DNA of 64,000 bases from Bacillus sp. FJAT-49736 (GCF_018343615.1 NZ_JAGYPI010000001.1:1444960-1508959); one strand, 5' to 3'; counted from the first letter of the stretch, positions 44,984 through 54,408 are shown. Made by a program: numbers and translations. The notes: generated by a model not told the origin, from the sequence alone.

Positions 44984-45088
44984 CATAAACTCCATAATTT
45001 CTGATCAAGCAAAAAATTAAAATATATGATTAATTGAGTCATCTCAATTTATGAACAGTAAAAACTAACTAGATGTTTATCAAAACAA

Positions 45089-45176
45089 CGAAAGCCCTAC
45101 CTCTCTTTCGTCCTTGCGACTCCGCTGATCGCGCCAGTTGAATTGTAAATTATCTCCTAGCGGAAAAGGAACGAAG
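45089..45176 (-). ncRNA. Candidate attenuator-like RNA upstream of the cold-shock gene
   Basis: On the minus-strand RNA, the 5' segment 45176-45159 (CUUCGUUCC and UCCGCU) can pair with 45126-45105 (AGCGGA and AAGGACGAAAG). The last hexamer, CGAAAG (45110-45105), can instead pair with CUUUCG (45094-45089), a hairpin followed by UUGUUUUGAU. The two folds exclude each other. The segment is GC-richer than its surroundings. It could be a leader attenuator or an independent small RNA. No family recognised. Confidence 0.45.
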
Positions 45177-45280
45177 CCTCTAACATTTAACTTTAATCTT
45201 ATATTATAATATAACAATAATGGGTAAAATGCAAGGTAAAAAACGAAAATCCAAGTTTCTGAAAAAAAGAGGCTTATCAT

Positions 45281-45314
45281 AAAAAATGGCACCCACTTCT
45301 TCAGCAGATGCCAT
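45281..45314 (-). terminator. Terminator downstream of the YjcZ gene
   Basis: ATGGCA (45286-45291) pairs with TGCCAT (45309-45314); on the minus strand it is followed by UUUUUUAUG. Confidence 0.6.
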
Positions 45315-45368
45315 GTTAATCGTTTATTCATTTACTTAAATTATTTGGACAATGATTTTGTATTTCTT

Positions 45369-45533
45369 TTACCAGAATCCACCGTAGCCACCGTAACCAG
45401 GTCCATAGCCATAACCGCCGCCATACCCACAGCCGCCTCCAAGGTAGGCTGCCCCCACTATGACAAGCAGAATAAATAATACTACAATAAACGCGAAGCC
45501 TCCAGCGAAGCCTCCACCATAACCGCCATCCAT
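45369..45533 (-). CDS. YjcZ family sporulation protein
   Basis: A 54-residue protein, [12 protein letters not shown], one hydrophobic helix ([19 protein letters not shown]), then a Gly/Tyr-rich tail ([20 protein letters not shown]). This is the YjcZ/CotG-neighbour type of tiny Gly-Tyr spore protein common in Bacillus. Start ATG 45533 follows AAAGGAGG; the frame before it is not needed. Expected to be made during sporulation (family knowledge); no sporulation promoter was verified. Confidence 0.85.
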   Translation of the reverse strand: MDGGYGGGFAGGFAFIVVLFILLVIVGAAYLGGGCGYGGGYGYGPGYGGYGGFW

Positions 45534-45638
45534 AGAATTACCTCCTTTTTTATATGTCACTTATACATTATTCAAAGGAAGGTTGTTTGTCGTGTAAAAT
45601 ATCCAAATTGGGCTATATTGTATGAATGCCTAACGTTA

Positions 45639-46286
45639 TCATTTCTTGCTTTTCCCTTCAAAATATGTAAATGCAATCATACAAATCAATATCCAGAATG
45701 CCCCTGCCAAATATCCACCGACAACATCACTGGGATAATGAACACCTAAATAAATTCGGCTAATTCCTATAATGATCACTAGAAATACTCCAATAATCAC
45801 CCCTATTATTTTTGCCCATAACCTGTTATACACCTTATATAGTATGAATGCTAAGCTTCCATATAAAATCATCGAACCCATAGAATGACCACTTGGAAAA
45901 CTATAGCCGCTTTGTTCAATAATTGGTTGAATATCTGGACGTGCACGTTTGAAAATAAGTTTTAAAATTTGATTAAATGCTCCCGCTCCTAATGCAACGG
46001 TAATGGCTAAATACATCGCTAGTAATCGATGACGGGTTATGTATAAACAAATACAAGCAATAAATGTAATTAGTGCTACCCCTTTGACAGACCCGAAGAA
46101 TGTGATAAATAGCATGATCGTAGTTAATCGATTGGAGATATTGCTCTGGACCAGATGTATAATTTGGAGGTCAAAATGGCGGATTTGCGTCCCATCGAAA
46201 TTATTCGCAATTTCCAAAAACATCCACGAAAAGATAACCAATAATATAAAAAGAAAAGAGCCTAACCATATTTTTTGCCTTTTCAT
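45639..46286 (-). CDS. PAP2-family membrane phosphatase
   Basis: A 215-residue inner-membrane phosphatase with about six hydrophobic segments. The PAP2 active-site motifs are KLIFKRARPD (motif 1, KxxxxxxRP), YSFPSGHSMGS (motif 2, PSGH) and SRIYLGVHYPSDVVGG (motif 3, SRxxxxxHxxxD). Such enzymes hydrolyse phosphatidylglycerol-phosphate, undecaprenyl-pyrophosphate or similar lipids on the outer face. I chose ATG 46286, preceded by AGAGGTGAAGG. In the B. subtilis yod region a PAP2 protein (YodM) occurs near yozD, but this gene is far from that block here. Substrate uncertain. Confidence 0.88.
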   Translation of the reverse strand: MKRQKIWLGSFLFILLVIFSWMFLEIANNFDGTQIRHFDLQIIHLVQSNISNRLTTIMLFITFFGSVKGVALITFIACICLYITRHRLLAMYLAITVALGAGAFNQILKLIFKRARPDIQPIIEQSGYSFPSGHSMGSMILYGSLAFILYKVYNRLWAKIIGVIIGVFLVIIIGISRIYLGVHYPSDVVGGYLAGAFWILICMIAFTYFEGKSKK

Positions 46287-46320
46287 TCCTTCACCTCTTT
46301 TTACCATCGTATCACAGAAA

Positions 46321-46353
46321 GACAAAAAGACAATTCTTAATTGAACTGTCTTT
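46321..46353 (-). terminator. Terminator downstream of ku
   Basis: AAAGACA (46326-46332) pairs with TGTCTTT (46347-46353); on the minus strand UUUUUGUCUUU follows. Confidence 0.65.
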
Positions 46354-46364
46354 ATTGATGGTGC

Positions 46365-47198
46365 TTATTGTGCTTTTTTCGTTCTAGTTGTTTTTCGTTT
46401 TGTCTTTGGTTTCTCCTCCGTTTTTGCTTTTGTTTTATCTATTGATGCTTGAAGTGCCGCCATTAAATCGGTGACATTTGCAGCCTGCTTAGTCTCTTTA
46501 GGAGTAACAAGCTCTTTTCCAGTTCTCTTTGATTCAATTAAATCCATCAACCTTGATCGATATTCATCTGTATATTTTTCCGGTTCGAAAGTGGTCGTAA
46601 GCTGATCAATTAGCAGAATGGCGGTATCGATTTCTTTTTTCGATACATGATCTTCCGCAGGAACGTTTGGTACATCTGCTGTACTTCGAACTTCATCAGG
46701 ATAGTGAATCGTTTCCATCAATAAGGTATTTTCCAGCACACGAATTACTGCCAACTGTTCCTTTGACCTCATAACAATTTTAGCAAGACCTGCCTTTTTT
46801 GATTCAATTAGTGCCTTACGCAGCAGTCCATAGGCTTTTATACCTCCCTCATTTGGAGACATATAATAGCTGCGATCATAGTAAATGGGATCGATTTCTT
46901 CCATTTTAATAAAATCAATAATTTCCACTGCTTTTTCTTCCGATGTTCGTTTTAACTCGTTTAACTCCTCATCCTCAAGGATAACATATTTCCCTTTTGC
47001 AATCTCATAGCCTTTCACAATATCATCCATCGCTAATTCCTCTTCGCAAACGGGACACATTTTTTCATACTTTATCGGGGTATGACATTTTTTGTGAAGG
47101 GATCTTAATTTAATATCTTTATCTTCCGTAGCAGCGTGTAGTTTTATCGGAATATTTACAAGCCCAAAGCTAATACTTCCCTTCCATATTGTGTGCAT
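46365..47198 (-). CDS. ku: Non-homologous end-joining protein Ku
   Basis: Bacterial Ku homodimer that rings double-strand DNA ends and recruits LigD. 277 residues from ATG 47198 (GGAAGGAG upstream; GTG one codon earlier is possible). The Ku core begins HTIWKGSISFGLVNIPIKLH and includes LHKKCHTPIKYEKMCPVCEEE and KGYEIAKGKYVILEDEELNEL. The C-terminal tail (KAKTEEKPKTKRKTTRTKKAQ, last 21 residues) is Lys/Arg-rich, as in extended bacterial Ku. It is divergent from ligD across a 123-bp gap. In B. subtilis, ykoV is expressed in the forespore under sigma-G; that may apply here. Confidence 0.96.
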   Translation of the reverse strand: MHTIWKGSISFGLVNIPIKLHAATEDKDIKLRSLHKKCHTPIKYEKMCPVCEEELAMDDIVKGYEIAKGKYVILEDEELNELKRTSEEKAVEIIDFIKMEEIDPIYYDRSYYMSPNEGGIKAYGLLRKALIESKKAGLAKIVMRSKEQLAVIRVLENTLLMETIHYPDEVRSTADVPNVPAEDHVSKKEIDTAILLIDQLTTTFEPEKYTDEYRSRLMDLIESKRTGKELVTPKETKQAANVTDLMAALQASIDKTKAKTEEKPKTKRKTTRTKKAQ

Positions 47199-47321
47199 CA
47201 CTTTTTCTCCTTCCCTTTCTTCTTATTATTAATTTTCGTTCCATAGTCCATTTCATGCGCATAAATATTTGGGAAAAATTTTTCAATTAGGAAACACTAC
47301 TTTTAAAGGAGGGAATAGTTT

Positions 47322-49151
47322 TTGAAACCAATGCTACCTACATTAATATCCGAACCTCCGGAAAATGGCATTTGGATGTATGAAATAAAATATGATGGAT
47401 TCCGAGCTATTTTAGAATTGGATGAAACAAATATATACCTTTGGAGTCGAAATGAATTAGACCTTCTGCCGCAATTCCCGGAACTAAAAGAATTCCTTCT
47501 ACGAAACATAGAGAAAATAAAGAGGTATCTTCCTATAGTCTTGGATGGCGAGCTCGTTGTTCTTGAAAATCCAAATAAGGCAAATTTCGGTCAGCTGCAG
47601 ATTCGGGGTCGTATGCGTTCAAACGAAAAAATTCGGGAAAAGGCAAAAAAACGCCCATGCCGATATTTAGTATTTGATCTGTTAAAAATGCAAGGACGAG
47701 ATATGAAAAATCAACCTTATGTAGAGCGAAAAAAGGAGCTGGAATCTTTCTTTAAGGAAATAAGTTTCCCGTTATATCCTACAAACGAGAAAGAGGATTT
47801 ATTGCAATATGTACCTTTCGAAAACAGCGCGGAATTGATCATTAAAAAAGTTCATACGTTTAACAGTGAGGGTATTGTTGCGAAGCTAAAAAAAAGCAAA
47901 TGGGAGATAGGAAAAAGGACAAATAACTGGGTAAAAATCAAAAATTGGAAGAAAGTTTCCTGTTTTATTACGGGATATGATCCGAAGAACGGTTATTATC
48001 ATATTGGCGTTTTTGAGGGGAAAGAGATTGTTAACTTAGGACTATTTCTATTCAGCATTTCACCAGAGCAAAAGCAGGCACTTAACCAGATAATAAAAGA
48101 CAATGCTTATGAAAATGTAAATGGATTATTAAAAATCCACCCATCTATATGTATTGATGTCCATTATTTAGAATGGTATGAGGAACAATTGAGAGAGCCA
48201 CATTTTCATCGTTTTCGTTTCGATCTTGCACCGGAGGATTGTACCTATGAACAATTCCGCCTAGACAAATTAGACATTCCAAAGGAGGTAGAGATTACAC
48301 ATCCGGACAAACCAATATGGAAGAATGAGATATCCAAATTAGATTTTATTGAATACATCAGGATTATGTCCTCTTATATATTGCCTTTTTTGCAAAATCG
48401 CTCATTAACTGTAATCAGATATCCACATGGAACATTTGAAGAACCCTTTTACCAAAAGAATTGCCCAGACTATGCACCTGCATTCATTGAAACCTATCGC
48501 GAAGATAATATTGATTATATTGTCTGCAATAATCTTGAGACATTGATGTGGCTTGCAAATCAGCTGGCAATTGAATTTCACATTCCATTTCATCATAACA
48601 AGACTCGATATGTAAGTGAAATCGTGTTTGATTTAGACCCGCCTTCCAGGAACGAATTTCATTTGGCAGTACATGCAAGTCTGATGATGAAAGAAGTCTT
48701 CGACCACCTGAATTTAATCAGTTATATTAAAACTTCTGGAAATAAGGGGCTGCAAATATACATCCCTTTGCCGGAAGACACCTATACATGGGAAGAAACT
48801 CGTTTTTTCACAGAATTTATTGCTGAATTTCTGATTACGAAGGAGCCACAATTATTTACTATCGAGAGATTGAAAAAGAATCGAAAAAATCGTTTGTACA
48901 TTGATTTTGTTCAGCATGCAGAAGGGAAAACTATTATTGCTCCGTATTCGATGCGTGGAAATAAAGACGCATTGGTTGCTACCCCGCTTTTTTGGGAGGA
49001 AATTACGGATAAGCTACATCCGGAGCAGTTCACCATGAAAACGGTTTTGAAACGTATGAATGTGCTTGGCTGCCCATTCTCAAGCTTTTTTTCCGCAAAA
49101 GCAATACAACCATTCGGACCAGTATTACAGTTTTTAAAAAGCAATAAATAA
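47322..49151 (+). CDS. ligD: ATP-dependent DNA ligase LigD (ligase plus primase-polymerase)
   Basis: Two-domain NHEJ enzyme of 609 residues. The N-terminal ligase (1-300) has the adenylation lysine in EIKYDGFRA (Lys near 24), LDGELVV, EGIVAKLKKSKW and NWVKIKNWK motifs. The C-terminal polymerase/primase domain (about 325-605) has HPDKPIWKNEISKLDFIEY, RYPHGTFEEPFYQK, VFDLDPPS with the metal Asp pair, and KTSGNKGLQIYIPL. There is no 3'-phosphoesterase domain, as in B. subtilis YkoU. TTG start with AAAGGAGGG upstream. It fills and seals ends held by Ku. Confidence 0.95.
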   Translation: MKPMLPTLISEPPENGIWMYEIKYDGFRAILELDETNIYLWSRNELDLLPQFPELKEFLLRNIEKIKRYLPIVLDGELVVLENPNKANFGQLQIRGRMRSNEKIREKAKKRPCRYLVFDLLKMQGRDMKNQPYVERKKELESFFKEISFPLYPTNEKEDLLQYVPFENSAELIIKKVHTFNSEGIVAKLKKSKWEIGKRTNNWVKIKNWKKVSCFITGYDPKNGYYHIGVFEGKEIVNLGLFLFSISPEQKQALNQIIKDNAYENVNGLLKIHPSICIDVHYLEWYEEQLREPHFHRFRFDLAPEDCTYEQFRLDKLDIPKEVEITHPDKPIWKNEISKLDFIEYIRIMSSYILPFLQNRSLTVIRYPHGTFEEPFYQKNCPDYAPAFIETYREDNIDYIVCNNLETLMWLANQLAIEFHIPFHHNKTRYVSEIVFDLDPPSRNEFHLAVHASLMMKEVFDHLNLISYIKTSGNKGLQIYIPLPEDTYTWEETRFFTEFIAEFLITKEPQLFTIERLKKNRKNRLYIDFVQHAEGKTIIAPYSMRGNKDALVATPLFWEEITDKLHPEQFTMKTVLKRMNVLGCPFSSFFSAKAIQPFGPVLQFLKSNK

Positions 49152-49173
49152 ACCGGCAGATACTCTCTGCCGG
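49152..49173 (+). terminator. Hairpin after ligD
   Basis: CCGGCAG-ATACTCT-CTGCCGG just after the ligD stop. No immediate T-run, so efficiency is uncertain. Confidence 0.5.
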
Positions 49174-49288
49174 ATATAACAACCATTATTTTTTTGATAT
49201 GTCTGTCATCAATAGTAGAAATCTCCTAATCTGATTTAGAAAAGTTAAAATTAGCTTTAGATATGAACAATTATTATGAATAAGCGAA

Positions 49289-50272
49289 TCAAAAAAGTAT
49301 ACTATCAACTACTTCCTTGGCGTGGCGTTCTAACTGCTCGTATTCATTTTGCTCTAAGCTTTCAGTCTTAGCGACTATGGAAAAATCCTCAGGTGTATAT
49401 AACTCCACTTCTATTTCCGCCTCATATAAAAAGGTTGCATTACCTATCAAATCAATTTTATAATCATCATTCATTTTATGGACGATACAGCGAACCTTCC
49501 CGCCGTTAGTAAATACTTCGATCTCTTCTTCTATCTCATTTAGATGAAGCAAGCAAGATACTAACGAGGATGCTGACATTGCAGTACCGCAAGCATTTGT
49601 AAAACCGACCCCGCGTTCAAAAGTTCTTACATAAATTCTGCCTTCCTGAATAAATTTCACAAAGCTTACATTTACTCCATTTGGAAATAAGTCATTCGGT
49701 CCATTCACATATTCTGAAATTGTCTTCTGTATATTTGATCTAATTATTGTCTCATCCACAAAGCTAATCAGATGCGGATTCGGAACGGCAACAGCTGAAA
49801 ACAACAAGTCTTGTGACAACTCTGTAACCTTTTCATTGAACAGCTTTTCTTTTGGAAGCATCATCGGAAGCTGATCTAGTTGAAAAAGAACGGGAGAAAT
49901 TTCAACCTGATAAGTTGGAATTTGATTATAAATATATTCTGCTTTTTGTACCTTTAAATTGGCTTTTAATGTTTCAACAATTAATTCATCTTTCTGCAAA
50001 AGCTCACAGAGATAACGCCCGGCACATCGTAATCCATTTCCACACATGGAAGCTTCTGAACCATCTGCATTAAAAATCCTCATTTTTGCGTCACATATGT
50101 CACTGAACATTACAAAAAGGATTCCGTCAGCACCGAGTCTGGAATTTCGGTCACATAATGCAATGGCTAAATTTTCGCGATCTTTATCTGTAAAATCATA
50201 TGAATTGGATATTTCATCGATTAAAATGAAATCGTTATTGGAACCGTGACATTTTTTTAGTTGTATCTTCAC
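49289..50272 (-). CDS. dapF: Diaminopimelate epimerase
   Basis: Converts LL-diaminopimelate to the meso form for lysine and peptidoglycan synthesis, by two-cysteine acid/base catalysis. 327 residues from GTG 50272, which has GGGGG eight bases upstream. The N-terminal half has KCHGSNNDFILID and the first catalytic Cys in MCGNGLRCAGR; the second Cys is in ERGVGFTNACGTAMSAS. The C-terminal extension after about residue 280 (ELYTPEDFSIVAKTESLEQN) is longer than in E. coli DapF but common in Bacillus. Single gene. Confidence 0.93.
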   Translation of the reverse strand: MKIQLKKCHGSNNDFILIDEISNSYDFTDKDRENLAIALCDRNSRLGADGILFVMFSDICDAKMRIFNADGSEASMCGNGLRCAGRYLCELLQKDELIVETLKANLKVQKAEYIYNQIPTYQVEISPVLFQLDQLPMMLPKEKLFNEKVTELSQDLLFSAVAVPNPHLISFVDETIIRSNIQKTISEYVNGPNDLFPNGVNVSFVKFIQEGRIYVRTFERGVGFTNACGTAMSASSLVSCLLHLNEIEEEIEVFTNGGKVRCIVHKMNDDYKIDLIGNATFLYEAEIEVELYTPEDFSIVAKTESLEQNEYEQLERHAKEVVDSILF

Positions 50273-50364
50273 TATGGAAACCCCCAATATTCCGCTAAAA
50301 ATGGAATCATATATTTAAAAATGCCACAAATATTTAGTTTTAGCAATTATTTTAGAAATAATAA

Positions 50365-51606
50365 TTAGACTGTTAAATCCTCAGATAAGACGACCTCAGA
50401 CCAGTTACATGCTTCTTTATATATAGAAAATAGTTGCTGTTCGGTTAATCCAACGCTTTTTGACATAAGGTCTACCTTTTCCCAATCAGCCTTTTCAATC
50501 GCCACTGTTATATCTAATATTTCCCTCATGCGATTATCTTTACCAATCAAAGCATCGGTTATTTCATCCCCAAGGGGGAGTCTCTGTAAAATGCTTTCCA
50601 TTGGGGTAGATAGAATGGTATCCATTAGCGAAAACATCCCTACTAAAAAATAACTGGCAGACGGCAAAAATGTATATTGCGATTTAGAGATCATTTCACA
50701 CATTTTCGCACGTGTTAAGCACAATTTCACCAATTCATTTGGTAATTGAAATTGATAGCCAGTATTTTCTCTAATAGCTAACACATATAACCATCTCTTT
50801 ATTTCGATAAGGCCTAGCAAAATAATTGCCTGCCGGATGGAATGAATTTTATGTTTTGGCCTGTATGCAGGTGAATTGATTAACTTTAATAATTTGTAGG
50901 ATAAGGATAAATCCTGCTCTATCAATTTTGCAATTTGGTCAATGCTTGGATCTATATCAGATAAATGCTTAATAATTTGAAAATAGGAAACAAACGATGG
51001 TGGAATATCTTGTGTTGATACGATTACAGGCTTGCTAAAAAAATACCCTTGAAAATAACTATAATTAGCTTTCTTCGCTTCTTCGAAATGTTCTCTAGTT
51101 TCCACTTTTTCTGCTAATAACTCTATTCCGAAAAATTTGACTACTTTTTCTATATTTCTTCTGATATCAGATGAAGTATTTAGATAATCTATTTTAACAA
51201 TATCAACATACTTAAGTATTTGTTTCGCATAGGAATTTTCATGTTGTAAAATAAAATCATCTAAGGCAATTTTATACCCTAAACTCTTTAACTCCTTGCA
51301 AATTGCTAATAACTCCGTAGTGATTGGAACGTTTTCAAGAATTTCTACTATAATCTCCTGCGGTCTGAAATAAGTTGGAACCTTTTGCTTCAAAAGGTTT
51401 TCTGTAAAGTTAATAAAACAAGGCATACCACAAGATAAATCATCAATCCCAATATTAAGAAAACTATTTATGATGACATCTGCAGTGGCTTGATCACCGT
51501 CAACTTTGGGAAATTCATTTATTTGGCTTTGTCGATATAAAAGCTCATATCCGCAAACGTCTTCTTTTTGATTAAATATCGGTTGTCGTGCAACAAAGAC
51601 TTCCAT
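50365..51606 (-). CDS. EAL-HDOD domain signalling protein (YuxH-like)
   Basis: A 413-residue protein. Residues 1-205 form an EAL-like fold beginning VFVARQPIFNQKEDVCGYELLYR. The catalytic glutamate motif reads EIL instead of EAL (IVEILENV); Asn in INFTE, the Asp pair ALDDF, Lys in VKIDYL, Glu in LLAEKVET and Gln in YFQGYFFSKP are kept. The C-terminal HDOD domain (about 210-400) has SLSYKLLKLINSPAY and IRQAIILLGLIEIKRW. This is the architecture of B. subtilis YuxH. Whether it degrades c-di-GMP is doubtful, since many members of the group are thought to be inactive; it may bind nucleotides or partners. Confidence 0.88.
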   Translation of the reverse strand: MEVFVARQPIFNQKEDVCGYELLYRQSQINEFPKVDGDQATADVIINSFLNIGIDDLSCGMPCFINFTENLLKQKVPTYFRPQEIIVEILENVPITTELLAICKELKSLGYKIALDDFILQHENSYAKQILKYVDIVKIDYLNTSSDIRRNIEKVVKFFGIELLAEKVETREHFEEAKKANYSYFQGYFFSKPVIVSTQDIPPSFVSYFQIIKHLSDIDPSIDQIAKLIEQDLSLSYKLLKLINSPAYRPKHKIHSIRQAIILLGLIEIKRWLYVLAIRENTGYQFQLPNELVKLCLTRAKMCEMISKSQYTFLPSASYFLVGMFSLMDTILSTPMESILQRLPLGDEITDALIGKDNRMREILDITVAIEKADWEKVDLMSKSVGLTEQQLFSIYKEACNWSEVVLSEDLTV

Positions 51607-51714
51607 ATTAGCGCTCCTTACTAAACCGTTTCCTTTTTTTCATTCCTATTCCATAGATTATCAAATTAATAGTCCAAAAGTCTATAGTTTGATTATCTTA
51701 TGAATATTTATAGC

Positions 51715-51746
51715 AAAAAGGAGTAATCCACTTTAGATTACTCCTT
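51715..51746 (-). terminator. Terminator downstream of the purine permease gene
   Basis: AAGGAGTAATC/GATTACTCCTT (51718-51746), followed on the minus strand by UUUUGCUAUAAAUA. Confidence 0.8.
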
Positions 51747-51757
51747 ACACATATAAA

Positions 51758-53041
51758 CTATAAATATTGAAGAATAAAATTCAACAAAAACAACCCGGAA
51801 ATCACATATAAAGGCATCGTTACTTCTTTCGCCTTACCGATAGAAACCTTTAGAAGCGGATATAAAATAAATCCGATAGCGATCCCATCTGCAATACTAT
51901 ACGTAAATGGAATCATGACAATGATTAATACGGCCGGAAACGCTTCGGTGATATCCTTTAAATCCATTGTCCGAATATTTAATGTCATCAATCCACCGAT
52001 TAAAATAAGAATCGGCGCAATTGCATTGTCCGGTATCCATTTTAAATATGGAACAAAAAATATGGAACATAGAAATAGAGTGCCTGCAGTAATGGAAGTA
52101 ATGCCTGTTCTCCCGCCTGCTGAAATGGACGCGGTAGACTCCACTGCTGCAACGGTAGGACTTGATCCAAATATTCCAGATAATGCCGCTGAGATTGCAT
52201 TCACCTGTAATACCCGTTTGAACTTCCCTGGACTTCCGGCTAGCTTGGTTTGACTATGAATAAGTCCGATGCTTTCAAATACAAGTACCATAGTTAAAGA
52301 AAACACAGCAACCCAAAACGGAAATGATAGGAAATTAGCAAAGGATAATCCTGCGAATACCTTCCCATACTCATGCATGGAAAAAGTCATATTATGGTCA
52401 TGTGGGATAAGACCTAAAAAATAGCCTAGAATTGTTCCAAACAAAATGCTGATTAGAAAATTCCCTTTTGTATTTCGTAAAAATAATACAATCGTAACTA
52501 TAAATGTGAAGATAGTTGCTAAAACTTTTAGATCACTTAAATCACCCAAAGCAATTATGGATGAGCCGCCTCTAACAACTATTCCGCCTTTTTCCAAACC
52601 AATTAACATTAAAAATAAACCGAGTCCCACTGAAATAGCATCTTTTAACGTTTGCGGAATTGCAGAGTTTAGAAGCTTTGCAAGCTTTGTGAATGCGATG
52701 ATAGCAAATATCAATCCCGAAACAAAAACGATACCAAGTGCTTCTTGCCATGAAAACCCTTTTGCTTGAACAAGAGTAAATGTAAATAATGCATTAATCC
52801 CCATACCAGGCACTAGGATAATCGGTGCATTTGCCACAAATCCCATAAGCAAGCAGCCGACAAAGGAAATAAGAATGGTAGCCAGCACTGCACCCTGAAA
52901 GGGTATGCCAGCTTCGGATAAAATTATGGAATTTACAGCTATAATATAGGCAACCGTAAAAAATCCAATTACTCCAGCAACCATTTCTTTCCTAATGGTT
53001 GTTTCATGTTCCGCGATATCAAATAAACGAAACTTTCTCAT
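51758..53041 (-). CDS. NCS2-family purine permease (PbuG/PbuO type)
   Basis: A 427-residue transporter of the AzgA-like NCS2 branch for hypoxanthine, guanine or adenine uptake. About 12-14 hydrophobic segments. N-terminal ETTIRKEMVAGVIGFFTVAYIIAVN is the family start. PIILVPGMGINALFTFTLV near 73-91 and IFGSSPTVAAVESTASISAGGRTG near 290 are the substrate-region motifs. Which purine is taken up cannot be told. No purine (xpt-type) riboswitch was found in the short region upstream. Confidence 0.88.
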   Translation of the reverse strand: MRKFRLFDIAEHETTIRKEMVAGVIGFFTVAYIIAVNSIILSEAGIPFQGAVLATILISFVGCLLMGFVANAPIILVPGMGINALFTFTLVQAKGFSWQEALGIVFVSGLIFAIIAFTKLAKLLNSAIPQTLKDAISVGLGLFLMLIGLEKGGIVVRGGSSIIALGDLSDLKVLATIFTFIVTIVLFLRNTKGNFLISILFGTILGYFLGLIPHDHNMTFSMHEYGKVFAGLSFANFLSFPFWVAVFSLTMVLVFESIGLIHSQTKLAGSPGKFKRVLQVNAISAALSGIFGSSPTVAAVESTASISAGGRTGITSITAGTLFLCSIFFVPYLKWIPDNAIAPILILIGGLMTLNIRTMDLKDITEAFPAVLIIVMIPFTYSIADGIAIGFILYPLLKVSIGKAKEVTMPLYVISGLFLLNFILQYL

Positions 53042-53151
53042 CTATCTCTTACCTTATTAAATTGTCCCTCTCCCATCCCGCTTTCCATGTTAAAAACATG
53101 TAAGCCACAATCCATAATTATATAGGACGAATAAAGGAATGACAACAATAA

Positions 53152-53478
53152 TCATGCGGATAACTTTCTACATTCATCTGCACACCTAAAACAGGCCTCC
53201 GCACATCTCTGGCAATGTTGATGATCATGCTTTTTACACTCTGTTCCACATGCTTCACAAATAGCTGCACAGATCGCACAAATATCCCTAACGAATTCAC
53301 TGCTTCTTTGCATTGCAGCAATTGTCAAACCGCAAATATCCGCACACTCTCTGTCCAGTTCGATACATTTTGTCATTTTTTCCGGGTGCTCTTCATTTAA
53401 ACAGGCATGGAAGCAAATATTGCATGCTTCGAGACAGGAAAAGCAAGCTTCCAAACAAATCTTGTAATTTGCATTCAT
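53152..53478 (-). CDS. yhjQ: Four-helix bundle copper-binding protein (YhjQ/Csp-like, DUF326)
   Basis: A 108-residue cysteine-rich protein with CxxxCxxC-type spacing along amphipathic helices: CLEACFSCLEACNICFHAC, CIELDRECADICG, CAICAAICEACGTEC and CQRCAEACFRCADEC, about 20 cysteines in all. It matches the copper-storage Csp family and B. subtilis YhjQ. It probably stores or buffers Cu(I) in its helical core. ATG 53478 follows GGATGGAGG. No copper exporter or CsoR gene adjoins. Confidence 0.9.
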   Translation of the reverse strand: MNANYKICLEACFSCLEACNICFHACLNEEHPEKMTKCIELDRECADICGLTIAAMQRSSEFVRDICAICAAICEACGTECKKHDHQHCQRCAEACFRCADECRKLSA

Positions 53479-53554
53479 TGTAGGAACCTCCATCCATAAG
53501 ATATGAATTTATTATGGAACCGACTTCCTATTTTCATGCAAGATTATTGCTGAT

Positions 53555-54328
53555 TTAATTATATTGTTTCGCAAATATAAGAATAAGTAGTCCATACATT
53601 ATATGTTGGTCTGTTTCATTCAGATTTTCTTGAAACGTTAAAATCGGTGTGTTAGGAGAAAAGTATCTTTGCAAGCTAATGGGCATCCACCCTTTTTGAA
53701 TTACGGCAATTTGCTTATCTCTTTTAAAAAATTCAATTTTATGGGAAGCAAATGTGACTTTAATGGAATTATTATTGTCATCCATCAACTGCAATACCCG
53801 ACTCTTCTTCTTCTGTAGAAAAACAGTCGTTACTTTTTGTTCACTTGAAATAATTTCAAGTTTCCTGGAATGATCACGTAGTTTAATAGTTGCCACTATT
53901 CTTCCATCTCTTTTTTTTAACTGGTAGGTGCTTGCTTTATGCTTTCGAAAATAAAAGGGCAAAAACCATTTCCATCTCGCCAAATTTTCATCACCAAGTT
54001 CACAAGCACATACCCCATTACTATTAAAAAATTGAATCATTAAGCTTGGAGCAGGTAAAAACATCAAAATTAAATCATTAGGTCTTACAGCCATCCTCAT
54101 CCGTTCAGATGATAAGGAAATAATAGTATTACTTCTGTTCATGAAATATAAATATCGAAAAAGAAAATATGCTACTAGAATAGCAATAGAAAAAAATAGG
54201 ATCCTTAATATTAATGAAAAGCCGGCTGCATGAAAAATAAATAAACATGCTAATAAGAAAAAGCCTGCTAGAATGACCTGATTTAAATAGATTCTGGACA
54301 TAACGGTATAAAATTCTTTAATATTCAT
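53555..54328 (-). CDS. Membrane protein of unknown function
   Basis: A 257-residue protein with two adjacent N-terminal hydrophobic helices (about 17-35 and 38-62) and a soluble, beta-rich remainder on one side of the membrane (FLPAPSLMIQFFNSNG, KRDGRIVATIKLRDHSR). The tail ends in a hydrophobic run (MYGLLILIFAK). It has GTGAAT near a weak ribosome site. No family recognised; similar two-helix plus beta-domain proteins in Bacillus are annotated as tubby-C-like, which is a guess here. Monocistronic. Confidence 0.65.
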   Translation of the reverse strand: MNIKEFYTVMSRIYLNQVILAGFFLLACLFIFHAAGFSLILRILFFSIAILVAYFLFRYLYFMNRSNTIISLSSERMRMAVRPNDLILMFLPAPSLMIQFFNSNGVCACELGDENLARWKWFLPFYFRKHKASTYQLKKRDGRIVATIKLRDHSRKLEIISSEQKVTTVFLQKKKSRVLQLMDDNNNSIKVTFASHKIEFFKRDKQIAVIQKGWMPISLQRYFSPNTPILTFQENLNETDQHIMYGLLILIFAKQYN

Positions 54329-54408
54329 GTCTATTCACCCTAATTGTAGATTCATTCTATAATATGTTTTACTCTATTAATTCATGAATATAGTTTTAAA
54401 AGATCATA

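Noticed and set aside
45080-45331. An 83-codon minus-strand frame with hydrophobic N-terminus
   Set aside because: Its first codons coincide with the yjcZ terminator, its last codons with the attenuator-like RNA, and it has no convincing ribosome site.
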